Part shown: positions 1 to 9,315 of the stretch, piece after piece | Layout: each line of letters starts with the position of its first letter | Numbering within the stretch: position 1 is the first letter of the stretch | Source of the DNA: Shinella zoogloeoides | GTDB lineage: Bacteria; Pseudomonadota; Alphaproteobacteria; Rhizobiales; Rhizobiaceae | NCBI RefSeq assembly: GCF_003574625.1 | Contig: NZ_QNUJ01000011.1 | Coordinates: 124,001-188,000 of the forward strand | Reading direction: 5' to 3' | Length of the DNA stretch: 64,000 bases | Translations under genes and position numbers: made by a program | Notes under the pieces: generated by a model | Told to the model about the DNA's origin: nothing | Database searches by the model: none | The model's input: the letters and a program-made list of their open reading frames with translations, nothing else

Positions 1-2371
1 CGAAGAGCAGCGTCAGCGCGAAAGTACGTATCGCCTCGCCGCCGAAGAAGGCGAGTGCGGCAAGCGCGATCAGCGTCGTCGCGGAGGTCAGCACCGTCCG
101 CGACAGCGTGCGGTTGATCGCATCGTCGATGATGAGCGGCAGCGGCATGCGCTTGAAGTGCCGGAGGTTCTCGCGAATCCGGTCGTAGACGACCATCGTG
201 TCGTTCAGCGAATAGCCGGCGACCGTCAGGAGCGCGGCGACGGCGCTGATGTTGAACTCGATATCGGCGACCGCCAGGAAGCCGAGCGTGAAGAACACGT
301 CATGCGCCAGCGCGATCACCGCGCCGATGGCGAAGTGCCACTCGAAGCGGATCCAGATATAGGCGACGAGCGCCACGAGCCCCGCCACGAAGCCGAGCGT
401 CGCGGTATCGATCAGCTCGCCGGAAATCGCCGGCCCCACCACCTCGACACGGCGGAAGTCGTAGTCGTCCTCAAGCTCGCCGCGGGCGACCAGGACCGAG
501 GTCTGCTCGGCATTCTCGCCCTCGCCCTGCGACGTCAGGCGCACGAGCGCGCGGCGGGGATCGAGGGGCGTGTCGACGCTCTGCACCGCGACGCCCGCGT
601 CGGTGAGCCGGGCGGAGATGTCGAACGTATCGACCGGGCCGGACTTCGCCTGGATTTCGACGGCCGCACCGCCGGTGAAATCGATGCCGAGGCGCAGTTC
701 GTCCATGATCAGCAGGCCGGCAATGATCAGCGAGACCGCTCCCGTTCCCAGGAAGATCACGTTGCGCACGGCCATGAAGCGCAGGTTGAGCCGGTCGAAG
801 AGACCGCTGCGCACGCCCTTGGGCAGATGCGTCGGATGGCTGCGGCCGAGCCAGGCTCGCACCAGCCCATAGGTCAGCGTGAAGGTCGTGAAGAGCGTCG
901 CCAGCAGCCCGACGCCGACGGCGAGCGCGAAGGCCCGGACGGGAGCCGCCGACAGCACGAAGAGCACCGCAACGGCGATCAGCATGGTCGCAGACGCGTC
1001 GAGGACCGTCGTGCGGGCGCGGCCGAAGCCGACGGTGACTGCATCGCGCAGCGAGCGGCCGCGCGTGCTCTCCTCGCGGATACGCTCGAAGATCAGCACG
1101 CTCGCATCGACCGCGAGGCCGACGGTCAGCACGATGCCGGCGATCATGGAGAGCGAGACGGGAGCCCCGATCAGCGCGAGGACCGCGAAGGTCACGAGGA
1201 CGTTGAAGAACAGCGACAGCGAGGCGATGACACCAAGCACGCCGTAGAAGAACGTCATGAAGGCGACGACGGCGGCGACGGCGACGGCAAGCGCGAGCGC
1301 CACGGTGCCAAGGGACGTCGTACCGAGCGCGGGCTCGATCGAGCGTTCCTCCAGGATGGTCAACTGGGCGGGCAGCGGGCCGCTCGCCACGATGCGCGCG
1401 ATATTGGCCGCTCCTTCGGCATCGAAATCGCCGGAAAGCCGCCCGACGCCATCGTTGATGGCGCCTTGAATCTGTGAGGTGGAGATCACCTGGCCGTCGA
1501 GCAGGATGGCGATGGTGCGGCCGCTGTTGTCGCGCGTGAAGGCGGCAAGGCGATCCGCCGCATCGGCCTTCAGGACGAATTCCACGAAGGGCTCGCCATT
1601 GGCGGCGGGCTGCGCGGATGCGACGTCTACCGCCGTGAAGAGATCATCCCGCTTCAGAAGATAGCCGACCGGCGGCTCGCCGGTGGAATACAGCACTTCG
1701 GAACCGGCCGGCGGGCCGTTCTCGATGGCGTCGTTGACCGGCATGCTGTCGTCAACGATGCGGGCGGAAAGCCGGCCAACCGTCGCCAGCATGTCCTTCA
1801 CGCGCTGCGGATCGGTCAAGCCCGGCATCGACACGACAATGCGACCGCGCTCGCCGCGCGTGACGAGAAGCGACGGAATGTGAAGGCTTTCGACCCGCCG
1901 GCGCACGGCATCGACCGCGCCGAGCGAGGCAGCGGCGACCGCGTCGTCGATGACGGAGACGGACTGCGTGATGCGGAAATGGCCGGCCTCCGGCTCGCTA
2001 AGCGTACCGAGATCGAGGCCCGTCAGGGTCTGGCGCGCCGCATCCACGCGGTCCGGCGCCGTCACGGTCACGTCGACCGCGTCGTCCGCGCCGTTGAGAT
2101 CGCCATAGGGGATGCCGGCGGCACGAAGCCCGTTACCCACCGTCTCGATGGCGTTGCGCAGGCGCTCGGCGGCGATGTCGTCGCGGGAAACGTCGAGCAC
2201 GAGGCGAGAGCCGCCGGTGAGATCGAGGCCCGGCGTCAGGCGATGGGCCGTGAGCCAGCCAGGAAGCCCGGCCGCCATGCGTGCCGGCAACACGCTCGGC
2301 AGGATGACAAGAAGGCTCGCCACGAGGACGAGCCAGAGCAGTAAGGTCTTCCAGCGGGCGGATTGCTGCAT
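1..2371 (-). CDS. secDF: Fused protein translocase subunit SecDF (C-terminus cut by window edge)
   Basis: This is the accessory SecYEG subunit that uses proton flow to pull secreted proteins across the inner membrane. The reading frame is open from the ATG at 2371 to the window edge, about 790 codons. It starts with a membrane anchor (residues 8-28) and the SecD motif GLDLTGGSRLVL near residue 48. A periplasmic region and a SecD-type membrane cluster follow. From about residue 528 a complete SecF half begins, with its own IDFTGGAAVEI motif and the VAGYSLNDTMVVYDRIRE signature. SecD and SecF are therefore one polypeptide, as is usual in rhizobia, whereas E. coli has two genes. yajC lies 91 bp upstream on the same strand, so the pair is probably cotranscribed. 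Only the extreme C-terminus is missing. Confidence 0.95.
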   Translation of the reverse strand, partial: MQQSARWKTLLLWLVLVASLLVILPSVLPARMAAGLPGWLTAHRLTPGLDLTGGSRLVLDVSRDDIAAERLRNAIETVGNGLRAAGIPYGDLNGADDAVDVTVTAPDRVDAARQTLTGLDLGTLSEPEAGHFRITQSVSVIDDAVAAASLGAVDAVRRRVESLHIPSLLVTRGERGRIVVSMPGLTDPQRVKDMLATVGRLSARIVDDSMPVNDAIENGPPAGSEVLYSTGEPPVGYLLKRDDLFTAVDVASAQPAANGEPFVEFVLKADAADRLAAFTRDNSGRTIAILLDGQVISTSQIQGAINDGVGRLSGDFDAEGAANIARIVASGPLPAQLTILEERSIEPALGTTSLGTVALALAVAVAAVVAFMTFFYGVLGVIASLSLFFNVLVTFAVLALIGAPVSLSMIAGIVLTVGLAVDASVLIFERIREESTRGRSLRDAVTVGFGRARTTVLDASATMLIAVAVLFVLSAAPVRAFALAVGVGLLATLFTTFTLTYGLVRAWLGRSHPTHLPKGVRSGLFDRLNLRFMAVRNVIFLGTGAVSLIIAGLLIMDELRLGIDFTGGAAVEIQAKSGPVDTFDISARLTDAGVAVQSVDTPLDPRRALVRLTSQGEGENAEQTSVLVARGELEDDYDFRRVEVVGPAISGELIDTATLGFVAGLVALVAYIWIRFEWHFAIGAVIALAHDVFFTLGFLAVADIEFNISAVAALLTVAGYSLNDTMVVYDRIRENLRHFKRMPLPLIIDDAINRTLSRTVLTSATTLIALAALAFFGGEAIRTFALTLLF

Positions 2372-2462
2372 CGCGATCTCGACTAAGGTCCGGCGGCAGT
2401 GCCGGCTGAAAACCAGTCGGGCCGCAAGGCCGAGGTTATCCCCGGCCGCGCGGCAGGCCAAG

Positions 2463-2801
2463 TCATTCCTTGACGGGTTCGCCCTTGACGCGAACTTCGC
2501 TGATGCCGCTGCGCACGACACGCAGGCGCACGCCTTCGGCGACTTCCACTTCAAGCTCGCTGTCGTCGACGACCTTGGTGACCTTGCCGACGATGCCGCC
2601 GCCGGTGACGACCTGGTCGCCGCGGCGGATGTTCTTCAGGAGCTCTTCGCGACGCTTCATGGATGCGCGCTGCGGACGGATGATGAGGAAATACATCACC
2701 ACGAAGATCAGCAGGAACGGCAGGATCGACATGAGGATGTCTGCACCGCCCCCTGCCGCGCCGGGTGCCGCCGTCTGGGCGAAGGCCTCGGTAATGAACA
2801 T
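2463..2801 (-). CDS. yajC: Preprotein translocase subunit YajC
   Basis: YajC is a small single-span inner-membrane protein that associates with SecDF. The 112 residues are typical of the family. A short Ala/Gly-rich N-terminus is followed by one membrane helix (about residues 24-42) ending in the family motif FLIIRPQR. A soluble domain follows, with GDQVVTGGGIVGKV typical of YajC. It sits directly upstream of secDF on the same strand, the classical yajC-secDF arrangement, and is divergent from the DUF815 ATPase across about 180 bp that must contain both promoters. Confidence 0.96.
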   Translation of the reverse strand: MFITEAFAQTAAPGAAGGGADILMSILPFLLIFVVMYFLIIRPQRASMKRREELLKNIRRGDQVVTGGGIVGKVTKVVDDSELEVEVAEGVRLRVVRSGISEVRVKGEPVKE

Positions 2802-2984
2802 CAGCTACTCCTTGAAATCTTGATTTTGCGCGGCCGGAGGGGCCATTTCGGTTGCCGGAATATAGGCAAGCGGGCATTGAATGCAACACACGAGACCGGG
2901 AAGCTCTCGGTTTTCAAGCACTTTCCCCCTTTTCGCGCCCCGCCGGCGCATGCTACCCGGCAATGAACCATCAGGAGAGAGACA

Positions 2985-3854
2985 TTGCAGGAAGATCACG
3001 TCAAGCTGCTGCTGGCCGAAATGGGCCGCATCAACGCCGCACTGGAACGCCTCGCCGGCCCCGCCCCGGTCGTCAACGACTGGAATGCCGCCGACGTCTT
3101 CGTCTGGGCGCCCGCCCGCCTTCACGCGCAGCCGGTCAAGCGGCCGAACCGCATCGACATCGATCTCATCCGCGGCGTCGACCATGTGCGCGACATCCTG
3201 GTGGACAACACGGTGCGCTTCGCGCGCGGCCTGCCGGCGAACAACGTGCTGCTCTGGGGCGCGCGCGGCATGGGCAAGTCGTCGCTGGTGAAATCCGTGC
3301 ATGCGCTCGCCGCGCAGGAAACGGGCAGCGGCCTGAAGCTGATCGAGGTACACCGCGAGGACATCGCCACGCTGCCGACGCTGCTCGAGGTGCTGAAGGA
3401 AACGCCCTTCCCCGTCATCATCTTCTGCGACGACCTGTCGTTCGACCATGACGACACGTCCTACAAGTCGCTGAAGGCGGCGCTCGACGGCGGCGTGGAA
3501 GGCCGGCCGGACAACGTGCTGCTCTATGCGACCTCGAACCGGCGGCACCTCCTGCCCCGCAACATGATCGAGAACGAGCAGTCGACCGCGATCAATCCCT
3601 CCGAGGCCGTGGAGGAGAAAGTCTCGCTCTCCGACCGATTCGGCCTGTGGCTCGGCTTCTACAAGTGCAGCCAGGCCGAATATATCGAGATGATCGACGG
3701 CTATGCCGGCCATTTCGAGCTCGACCTGCCGAAGGAGCAGCTCCACGCCGAGGCGCTCGAATGGGCGACCACGCGCGGCTCGCGCTCCGGCCGTGTCGCC
3801 TGGCAATATGTCCAGGACGTCGCCGGCCGCCTCGGCAAGTCGCTCACCAAGTAG
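2985..3854 (+). CDS. DUF815-family AAA-type ATPase
   Basis: This is a predicted cytoplasmic P-loop ATPase of the DUF815 family, whose substrate is not known. The Walker A motif is GARGMGKSS (about residues 87-95) and the Walker B-like stretch is VIIFCDDLSF (about 143-152). A sensor-like ATSNRRHLLPR follows, and the 289-residue length is normal for the family. The start is a TTG at 2985, chosen because AGGAGAG lies just upstream and no ATG fits. Family members carry an N-terminal region ahead of the P-loop that probably contacts a partner. It is divergent from yajC, and a strong hairpin terminator follows the stop. The function is inferred from family only. Confidence 0.88.
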   Translation: MQEDHVKLLLAEMGRINAALERLAGPAPVVNDWNAADVFVWAPARLHAQPVKRPNRIDIDLIRGVDHVRDILVDNTVRFARGLPANNVLLWGARGMGKSSLVKSVHALAAQETGSGLKLIEVHREDIATLPTLLEVLKETPFPVIIFCDDLSFDHDDTSYKSLKAALDGGVEGRPDNVLLYATSNRRHLLPRNMIENEQSTAINPSEAVEEKVSLSDRFGLWLGFYKCSQAEYIEMIDGYAGHFELDLPKEQLHAEALEWATTRGSRSGRVAWQYVQDVAGRLGKSLTK

Positions 3855-3866
3855 GCCGGAAACAGG

Positions 3867-3903
3867 AAAGGCCCGGCAAGCCGGGCCTTTGAATCCTTTT
3901 TTG
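3867..3903. terminator. Rho-independent terminator, bidirectional
   Basis: A perfect 11-bp inverted repeat (AAAGGCCCGGC / GCCGGGCCTTT, 3867-3890) is followed on the plus strand by a T-rich run to 3903. It lies between the convergent DUF815 gene (ends 3854) and nlpD-like gene (ends 3918), so it can end both transcripts. Confidence 0.85.
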
Positions 3904-3917
3904 TGATCCGGAACGAA

Positions 3918-5477
3918 CTATTCCAGGAAGGTCATCGGGTTGACCGGGGTGGCGTTCTTGCGCACCTCGAAATGAACCTTCGGGCGGGTGGCGTTGCCGC
4001 TCATGCCGGAGGTGGCGACCGTCTGGCCGCGCTGGATCTTCTGGCCGCGCTGAACGTTCAGGTCGCCGGCATGGCCGTAGACCGTGACCGTACCGTCATC
4101 GTGGCGCACGAGGACCGCGTTGCCAAGTTCCTTCAGGCTGCTGCCGGCATAGATGACCACACCGTTTTCGGCGGCCTTGATGGGCGTGCCTTCCGGAACG
4201 GAGATGTCGATGCCGTCATTGCGGTTGCCGTCGACATTGGCGCCGTAGCCGGCGATGACCGCGCCGCGCACCGGCCAGCGATACTTGCCGATGCCGGTCG
4301 ATTCGGGCGCGGCATCCGTCACGTCGGACTTCTCCGTCGCCTCGGTGACCGAAACCGTCTTCACCGGCGCCTTGTAGGCTTCCGGCTTCTTCTCGGCCGC
4401 CTCGATCTTCTTGGCGACCGGAACCGATGCGGTCACGGTCTTGTCCGTCACGGTTTCCGCGGCAGCGCCGCCGGCCGGAATGACCAGCTTCTGGCCGATG
4501 CGGATGGAGGCCGTCTGCATGCCGTTCGCCTTCTTCAGCGCCTCGACGGAGACGCCGTTGCTGCGCGCGATCTTGGCGAGCGAATCGCCCGGCTGGACCT
4601 CGTAGCCGCCCTTGCCGTTGCCCTCAGTGGCATCGGCGCGGTTGGAATTGGTCTGGCCGCTTTCCGACTTCACCTTGTCGCGGGTGGTGGTGCCCGGCAG
4701 GATCGCGACATTCTCGCCGTTCTTGCGCTCGGGCGACGGCAGCCTGTTGTCGACCTTGAGCGTGCTGTCGGTCGAAGCCTTGGCAACGCTTGCCGTCGTG
4801 TTGAAGGTCGGGATGACGATCCGCTGACCGGGCTCGGCGTCGGAGGCGCGCTTCAGGCCGTTGGCGGCGAGGATTTCCTTTTCCGGCACGCCGTAGCGGT
4901 TGGCGAGCGTCTTCACGCTCTCGCCCTGGCGCAGCATGACGACCGGCGCGTTGTTCGTCGACCAGTTGCTCTTGCCCTTCGTCGTCGCCGTGGTGAGTGT
5001 ATCGACGGGCTTTGCCTTGGCGCGCGGCAGCTCCTGACCGAGCGAGGCCTGACGTTCGGCCGAACGGCCGGCGGTCGGATCGGACAGCTCGCCGCGCTGC
5101 ACGCTCATCGGCGTCGTGGCGTAACGCGTGCCGGAGCCGCTGGTGGTGGCCGTATTGATCGGATCGTAGGAGATGTTGCCCTGGTCGGGGAACGGCTGGT
5201 TCAGCGCCTCGCCCCGCGAGCCCATCTGGCCGCCGGAGGCATATTGCTGGCCGCCGTTGCCGATATCGCCGCGCGGAACGGGATTATCGCCACCGCCGCC
5301 GAACAGCGTGCGGCGCGGAACCGAACTCGTGGTCATGTTATCCTGACCGGAGCTGGAGAAGAGGCCGCCGAAGCGGCTTGCGTCCGAGCTGCACCCGGTC
5401 GCGACGCTTGCCAGCAGGGCCGCCGCCATCAGGCGGGTCGCGGTCCTACCAAAACTCGGCGATACACTCTTACGCAT
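3918..5477 (-). CDS. nlpD: NlpD-like lipoprotein: two LysM domains and a degenerate LytM/M23 domain
   Basis: This is an envelope protein likely to bind peptidoglycan and activate septal amidases. The N-terminus ends in a lipobox-like stretch, ASVATGCSS, with Cys near residue 29, so it is probably a lipoprotein. LysM modules lie at about residues 175-222 and 290-333, and a LytM/M23 domain at about 397-519. The usual zinc ligands are not intact: the H-x3-D site reads NDGIDI and the H-x-H site reads KVHFEVR. The domain is thus probably non-catalytic, as in NlpD and EnvC. Proximity to surE and pcm recalls the E. coli surE-pcm-nlpD order, although one extra gene intervenes here. The linkers are low-complexity Ser/Thr/Lys-rich. 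Confidence 0.85.
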   Translation of the reverse strand: MRKSVSPSFGRTATRLMAAALLASVATGCSSDASRFGGLFSSSGQDNMTTSSVPRRTLFGGGGDNPVPRGDIGNGGQQYASGGQMGSRGEALNQPFPDQGNISYDPINTATTSGSGTRYATTPMSVQRGELSDPTAGRSAERQASLGQELPRAKAKPVDTLTTATTKGKSNWSTNNAPVVMLRQGESVKTLANRYGVPEKEILAANGLKRASDAEPGQRIVIPTFNTTASVAKASTDSTLKVDNRLPSPERKNGENVAILPGTTTRDKVKSESGQTNSNRADATEGNGKGGYEVQPGDSLAKIARSNGVSVEALKKANGMQTASIRIGQKLVIPAGGAAAETVTDKTVTASVPVAKKIEAAEKKPEAYKAPVKTVSVTEATEKSDVTDAAPESTGIGKYRWPVRGAVIAGYGANVDGNRNDGIDISVPEGTPIKAAENGVVIYAGSSLKELGNAVLVRHDDGTVTVYGHAGDLNVQRGQKIQRGQTVATSGMSGNATRPKVHFEVRKNATPVNPMTFLE

Positions 5478-5629
5478 GAGACTAACCCAATCGGTACGCT
5501 ACTTTGATGTAGACCGATTAAAGCGCGTTAGAGTTACTGCCCGGTTAAAGCCGGAGCAGTCGCAACGGGTTTTTGGTGAATTGATAACCATGGTGCCAGC
5601 GCACCATGGCAAAAGCGCGGTCGTTCCGT

Positions 5630-6256
5630 TCAGAAACCGGTCGCGTACATGCTGTCGGCACGCGAGATGCGGCCGACGATGCGCGCGGCATTCTCGAAGT
5701 CGCCCTGGCTCGGATGGAAGATCGACGCGATGGGCGTCGCCCGGCGAATATCGGGCTCCGCACCCTCCCCGACATTCTTCAGCGCGGCGTCCGGCGCGGT
5801 CATGTCGAGCGCGCTCTCGTTATAGGCGATGGCGCGCAGGGCCGAGACCGCGGGCTCGCGGGTGCCGGCATAGCGGGGGCTGCGCTGGTCCTGCGGCAGC
5901 ATGCTGTCGAAATATTCGATATAGGCGCGATAATAGGCCTTGCGGTCGCCCTCGTCGAGGAAATGGCCGTAAGCGGCGTATTCGCGCTTTTCGAGGTCCG
6001 TCGTGTCGAGATTGTCGCGCTCGGCCTCGGTAAGGGCGGGCTGACTGTAAGTCGCCTCTTCCTTGGCGACGCTCAGCACCAGCAGCGCATCGACGGACAG
6101 GCCGACATGGGCGGACGGGTCGTAGCTGCCGCCCGCAAGCTGCGCGGTGGAGGCGGCCTCGGCATTCTCCTCGACGACATTCCCGGCAGCCTTCGTCGCA
6201 AGATATGCGAGGCTGTCGCCGGTCGAGCCGCTGGCGATCCTGTTCGAGACGTACAT
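5630..6256 (-). CDS. Conserved-looking hypothetical protein
   Basis: I do not recognise this family. It encodes a 208-residue soluble acidic protein with no signal peptide or membrane helix. An N-terminal Ala/Ser-rich half precedes a charged region with many Tyr residues (EYAAYGHFLDEGDRKAYYRAY). The start at 6256 is preferred because GGAGAGGGAA precedes it; an upstream in-frame ATG at 6268 lies inside that ribosome site. It stands between pcm and the nlpD-like gene on the same strand. Codon use is typical of the neighbours, so it looks like a resident rhizobial gene. Confidence 0.75.
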   Translation of the reverse strand: MYVSNRIASGSTGDSLAYLATKAAGNVVEENAEAASTAQLAGGSYDPSAHVGLSVDALLVLSVAKEEATYSQPALTEAERDNLDTTDLEKREYAAYGHFLDEGDRKAYYRAYIEYFDSMLPQDQRSPRYAGTREPAVSALRAIAYNESALDMTAPDAALKNVGEGAEPDIRRATPIASIFHPSQGDFENAARIVGRISRADSMYATGF

Positions 6257-6516
6257 TTCCCTCTCCATTGGAACGGCCGAACCAACTGGGAAACCGGCGT
6301 TCTGCGTGGAACCTTCTGCTTCGTTTCCGGGCTACGCCCCGAAGCTTGCGCGAAGCTTGCGCTTCTTAACAAAAGGTTAACGCACTGAATTTTCGGCGGG
6401 ATTCCCGGCAGCGCAGACGCGCCATGGCCCTCTCCCGCCGGAATTTCGGCAAAAACGGCGCGGGACTCAGCGGGCAAAGGCCTGCCGGGCTCGGATAATG
6501 GGCTGGAAAATGGGGT

Positions 6517-7173
6517 CTAGAGCGCCTGCGCCATCTGCGGGACGATGGGCAGATAGGGCACCGCGAAGAGGTCCTCACGGTCGAAGCGGCTGCCGGTCTT
6601 GACCAGCTTGAGCATGCGGCACTCGGTGTCGCTGACCATGACGGGCGCGATCAGCATGCCGCCGGAAACGAGCTGTTCGGCGAAGAAGCGCGGCAGGGCG
6701 GGAAAGGCGGCGGTGACGAGGATGCGGTCGAAGGTCCCCTCGCCCGGCATGCCGTTGCTGCCGTCGGCCTGACGCACGATGACATTGCGCACGCCGGCCT
6801 TTTCGATGGACTGCTGCGCATTGGTGACGAGCGTGCGGTAACGGTCGATGGTCAGCACGCGTTCCGTCAGGCGCCCCATCACGGCGGCGGTGAAGCCGCT
6901 GCCGGTGCCGAGTTCCAGCACGCGCTGGCCGGCCTTGAGGTTCAGGAGATGGAGCAGGCGGACCGCAAGGTCGATGCCTTCGATGAAGGAGCCGCAATCG
7001 AGCGGCAGGAGGCGGCTCGAATAGGCCTCGCCCGCGAATTGCGGCGGCACGAAAAGCGTGCGCGGCGTCTGTTCGACGGCCGTCAGGAGGTCGAGATTAT
7101 TGATGCCCTCACCGCGCAGACGCAGGGCCAGCGCGGCAAAACCCTCCTTCTCGATCACCCGCCCCGTGTTCAA
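6517..7173 (-). CDS. pcm: Protein-L-isoaspartate O-methyltransferase
   Basis: Pcm repairs age-damaged proteins by methylating L-isoaspartyl residues with S-adenosylmethionine. Family landmarks are visible: [15 protein letters not shown] near the N-terminus, the SAM-binding motif [16 protein letters not shown], and [18 protein letters not shown]. The probable start is a TTG at 7173 whose last two bases overlap the surE stop (TTGA), with GGAAAGG upstream, giving 218 residues. A GTG at 7158 is the alternative. Coupling to surE is the well-known stress-survival gene pair. A second, divergent member of this methyltransferase family lies at 28.3-28.9 kb. Confidence 0.93.
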   Translation of the reverse strand: MNTGRVIEKEGFAALALRLRGEGINNLDLLTAVEQTPRTLFVPPQFAGEAYSSRLLPLDCGSFIEGIDLAVRLLHLLNLKAGQRVLELGTGSGFTAAVMGRLTERVLTIDRYRTLVTNAQQSIEKAGVRNVIVRQADGSNGMPGEGTFDRILVTAAFPALPRFFAEQLVSGGMLIAPVMVSDTECRMLKLVKTGSRFDREDLFAVPYLPIVPQMAQAL

Positions 7174-7940
7174 TCGTCGCCCTTTCCGCCGAGCGCGCGC
7201 TTCACGCGATCCAGCACGGTATAGTCCGTGAGGTCGAGTTTCAGCGGCGTCACCGAGATCTTGTGGTTCTTCAGCGCATGAATGTCCGTTCCGGCGCGGA
7301 AATCGCCCTTCCGCTCGCCGAAGCGCAGCCAGTAATAGGGAAAGCCCCGGCCGTCGGCGCGCTCGTCGATCGTCAGGCCGAAATCGAGCTTGCCCTGGCT
7401 GGTCACCTCGACGCCCTGCAGCTCCTTGGGGGCGCAGTTCGGGAAGTTGAGGTTGAAGAAGGTCCAGTCCGGCAGCTCCACATCCAACAGCTGGCGGATG
7501 AGGTTGGGCGCGAAGCTTTCCGCCACCTCCCACGGCACGACGCGGCCGCCGGCATGGTTGTAGGCCTGGCTCAGTGCCATGGACTTGATGCCCTGCAACG
7601 TGCCCTCGATGGCGCCGGCGATGGTGCCGGAATAGGTGACGTCGTCGGCCATGTTGGCGCCGGCATTGACGCCGGACAGCACGAGGTCGGGCTTCTCGTC
7701 GAGCACTTCGCGCACGCCCATGATGACGCAGTCCGTCGGCGTGCCGCGCAGCGCGTAGCGCTTGTCGTCGATCTTGCGCAGGCGCAGCGGCTCGGAGAGC
7801 GTCAGCGAATGGGCAAGGCCGCTCTGGTCGGTCTCGGGCGCGACGACCCAGACATCGTCCGTCAGCTCGCGTGCGATGCGCTCGAGGACCGCAAGGCCCT
7901 CGGCATGTATACCGTCGTCATTGGTCAGAAGGATGCGCAT
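7170..7940 (-). CDS. surE: 5'/3'-nucleotidase SurE
   Basis: SurE is a metal-dependent survival nucleotidase acting on nucleoside monophosphates and short polyphosphates. The N-terminal [11 protein letters not shown] contains the paired Asp metal ligands. The remaining family sites [31 protein letters not shown] and FFNLNFPNC are all present. At 256 residues it is full length. It starts 13 bp after serS and overlaps pcm by 4 bp, so serS-surE-pcm are almost certainly one transcript. Confidence 0.97.
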   Translation of the reverse strand: MRILLTNDDGIHAEGLAVLERIARELTDDVWVVAPETDQSGLAHSLTLSEPLRLRKIDDKRYALRGTPTDCVIMGVREVLDEKPDLVLSGVNAGANMADDVTYSGTIAGAIEGTLQGIKSMALSQAYNHAGGRVVPWEVAESFAPNLIRQLLDVELPDWTFFNLNFPNCAPKELQGVEVTSQGKLDFGLTIDERADGRGFPYYWLRFGERKGDFRAGTDIHALKNHKISVTPLKLDLTDYTVLDRVKRALGGKGDD

Positions 7941-7953
7941 TCCATCTCCCGCC

Positions 7954-9237
7954 TCAGGCGGCCTTCTCGATCTTCCTGAGGCCGCCCATATAGGGCAGCA
8001 GGGCCTCGGGCACAGTCACCGAGCCGTCGGCGTTGAGGTAATTCTCCACCACCGCGATCAGCGCCCGGCCGACCGCCGTGCCCGAGCCGTTCAGCGTATG
8101 GACGAAGCGCGTCGCCTTCTCGTCCTTGCCGCGGTAGCGGGCATTCATGCGGCGCGCCTGGAAATCGCCGCAGACCGAGCAGGACGAGATTTCGCGGAAC
8201 GTGTCCTGTCCCGGCAGCCAGACTTCGAGGTCGTAGGTCTTGCGGGCGCCGAAGCCCATGTCGCCGGTGCACAGCGTCATGACGCGGTAATGCAGGCCGA
8301 GGCGCTTCAGTACCTCTTCGGCGCAGGCCGTCATGCGCTCCAGCTCGTCGATCGAGCTGTCCGCATCGGTGATCGAGACCATCTCGCACTTCATGAACTG
8401 GTGCTGGCGCAGCATGCCGCGCGTGTCGCGGCCGGCCGAGCCCGCTTCCGAGCGGAAGCACGGCGTCAGCGCGGTGAAGCGCAGCGGCAGCTTTTCCTGG
8501 TCGAGGATTTCCTCGCGCACGAGATTGGTGAGCGAGACTTCCGCGGTCGGGATCAGCCAGCGGCCGTCCGTGGTGCGGAAGAGATCTTCGGAGAATTTCG
8601 GAAGCTGGCCGGTGCCGAACATGGCGTCGTCGCGCACGAGGAGCGGCGCGTGGACTTCCGTATAGCCGTGCTCCTGCGTGTGCATGTCGATCATGAACTG
8701 GCCGAGCGCGCGCTCGAGGCGCGCGAGCTGGCCCTTGAGCACGGTGAAGCGCGAGCCGGCGATGCGGGCGGCCGCCTCGAAATCCATCCAGCCGAGCGCT
8801 TCGCCGATCTCGTAATGTTCGAGGGGCTTGTGGCTCCAGCCGGGCTTGTCGCCCCAGCGGCGCGTCTCGGCATTGTCCTTCTCGTCGCTGCCGACCGGCA
8901 CGTCGTCGAGCGGGATGTTGGGAATGCGCGCGAGCGCATCGTTGAGCTCGGCGGTGACCTGGCGCTCTTCCTCCTCGGCGGCGGGAAGCTGGTCCTTGAT
9001 GGCCGAGACTTCCGCCTTCAGCTTTTCGGCAAGCTCGGCGTTCTTGCTCGCCATCGCAGCGCCGATCTCCTTGGAGGCGGCGTTGCGGCGCGACTGCATG
9101 TCCTGCGCCGTCTGGATGACGCTGCGGCGCTTCTCGTCAAGGTCGATCAGCGTTCTGGCAAGGGGGCTCGCGCCGCGCTTCGCCAGGGCGGCATCGAGAG
9201 CGTCGGCATTGTCGCGGATCCATTTGATATCAAGCAT
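7954..9237 (-). CDS. serS: Serine--tRNA ligase
   Basis: This class II aminoacyl-tRNA synthetase charges tRNA-Ser and also tRNA-Sec where that is present. The N-terminal [10 protein letters not shown] is followed by a long coiled-coil arm (about residues 25-100, with [15 protein letters not shown]) that grips the tRNA long variable arm. The catalytic core shows motif 2 [23 protein letters not shown] and motif 3 [18 protein letters not shown]. The 427-residue length is standard. It is placed between tatC and surE, an order conserved in alphaproteobacteria. Confidence 0.97.
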   Translation of the reverse strand: MLDIKWIRDNADALDAALAKRGASPLARTLIDLDEKRRSVIQTAQDMQSRRNAASKEIGAAMASKNAELAEKLKAEVSAIKDQLPAAEEEERQVTAELNDALARIPNIPLDDVPVGSDEKDNAETRRWGDKPGWSHKPLEHYEIGEALGWMDFEAAARIAGSRFTVLKGQLARLERALGQFMIDMHTQEHGYTEVHAPLLVRDDAMFGTGQLPKFSEDLFRTTDGRWLIPTAEVSLTNLVREEILDQEKLPLRFTALTPCFRSEAGSAGRDTRGMLRQHQFMKCEMVSITDADSSIDELERMTACAEEVLKRLGLHYRVMTLCTGDMGFGARKTYDLEVWLPGQDTFREISSCSVCGDFQARRMNARYRGKDEKATRFVHTLNGSGTAVGRALIAVVENYLNADGSVTVPEALLPYMGGLRKIEKAA

Positions 9238-9315
9238 CGTCGTTCCAGGCTTTTTCCGTGGATGAAACCCGACGGCGCCCGGCAGCGACCCTGCGGCAAC
9301 GCCGCAGGCGAGACC

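Noticed and set aside
6341-6363. Short tandem repeat GAAGCTTGCGC twice upstream of the 208-residue gene
   Set aside because: Only two units and no conserved regulatory pattern known to me.
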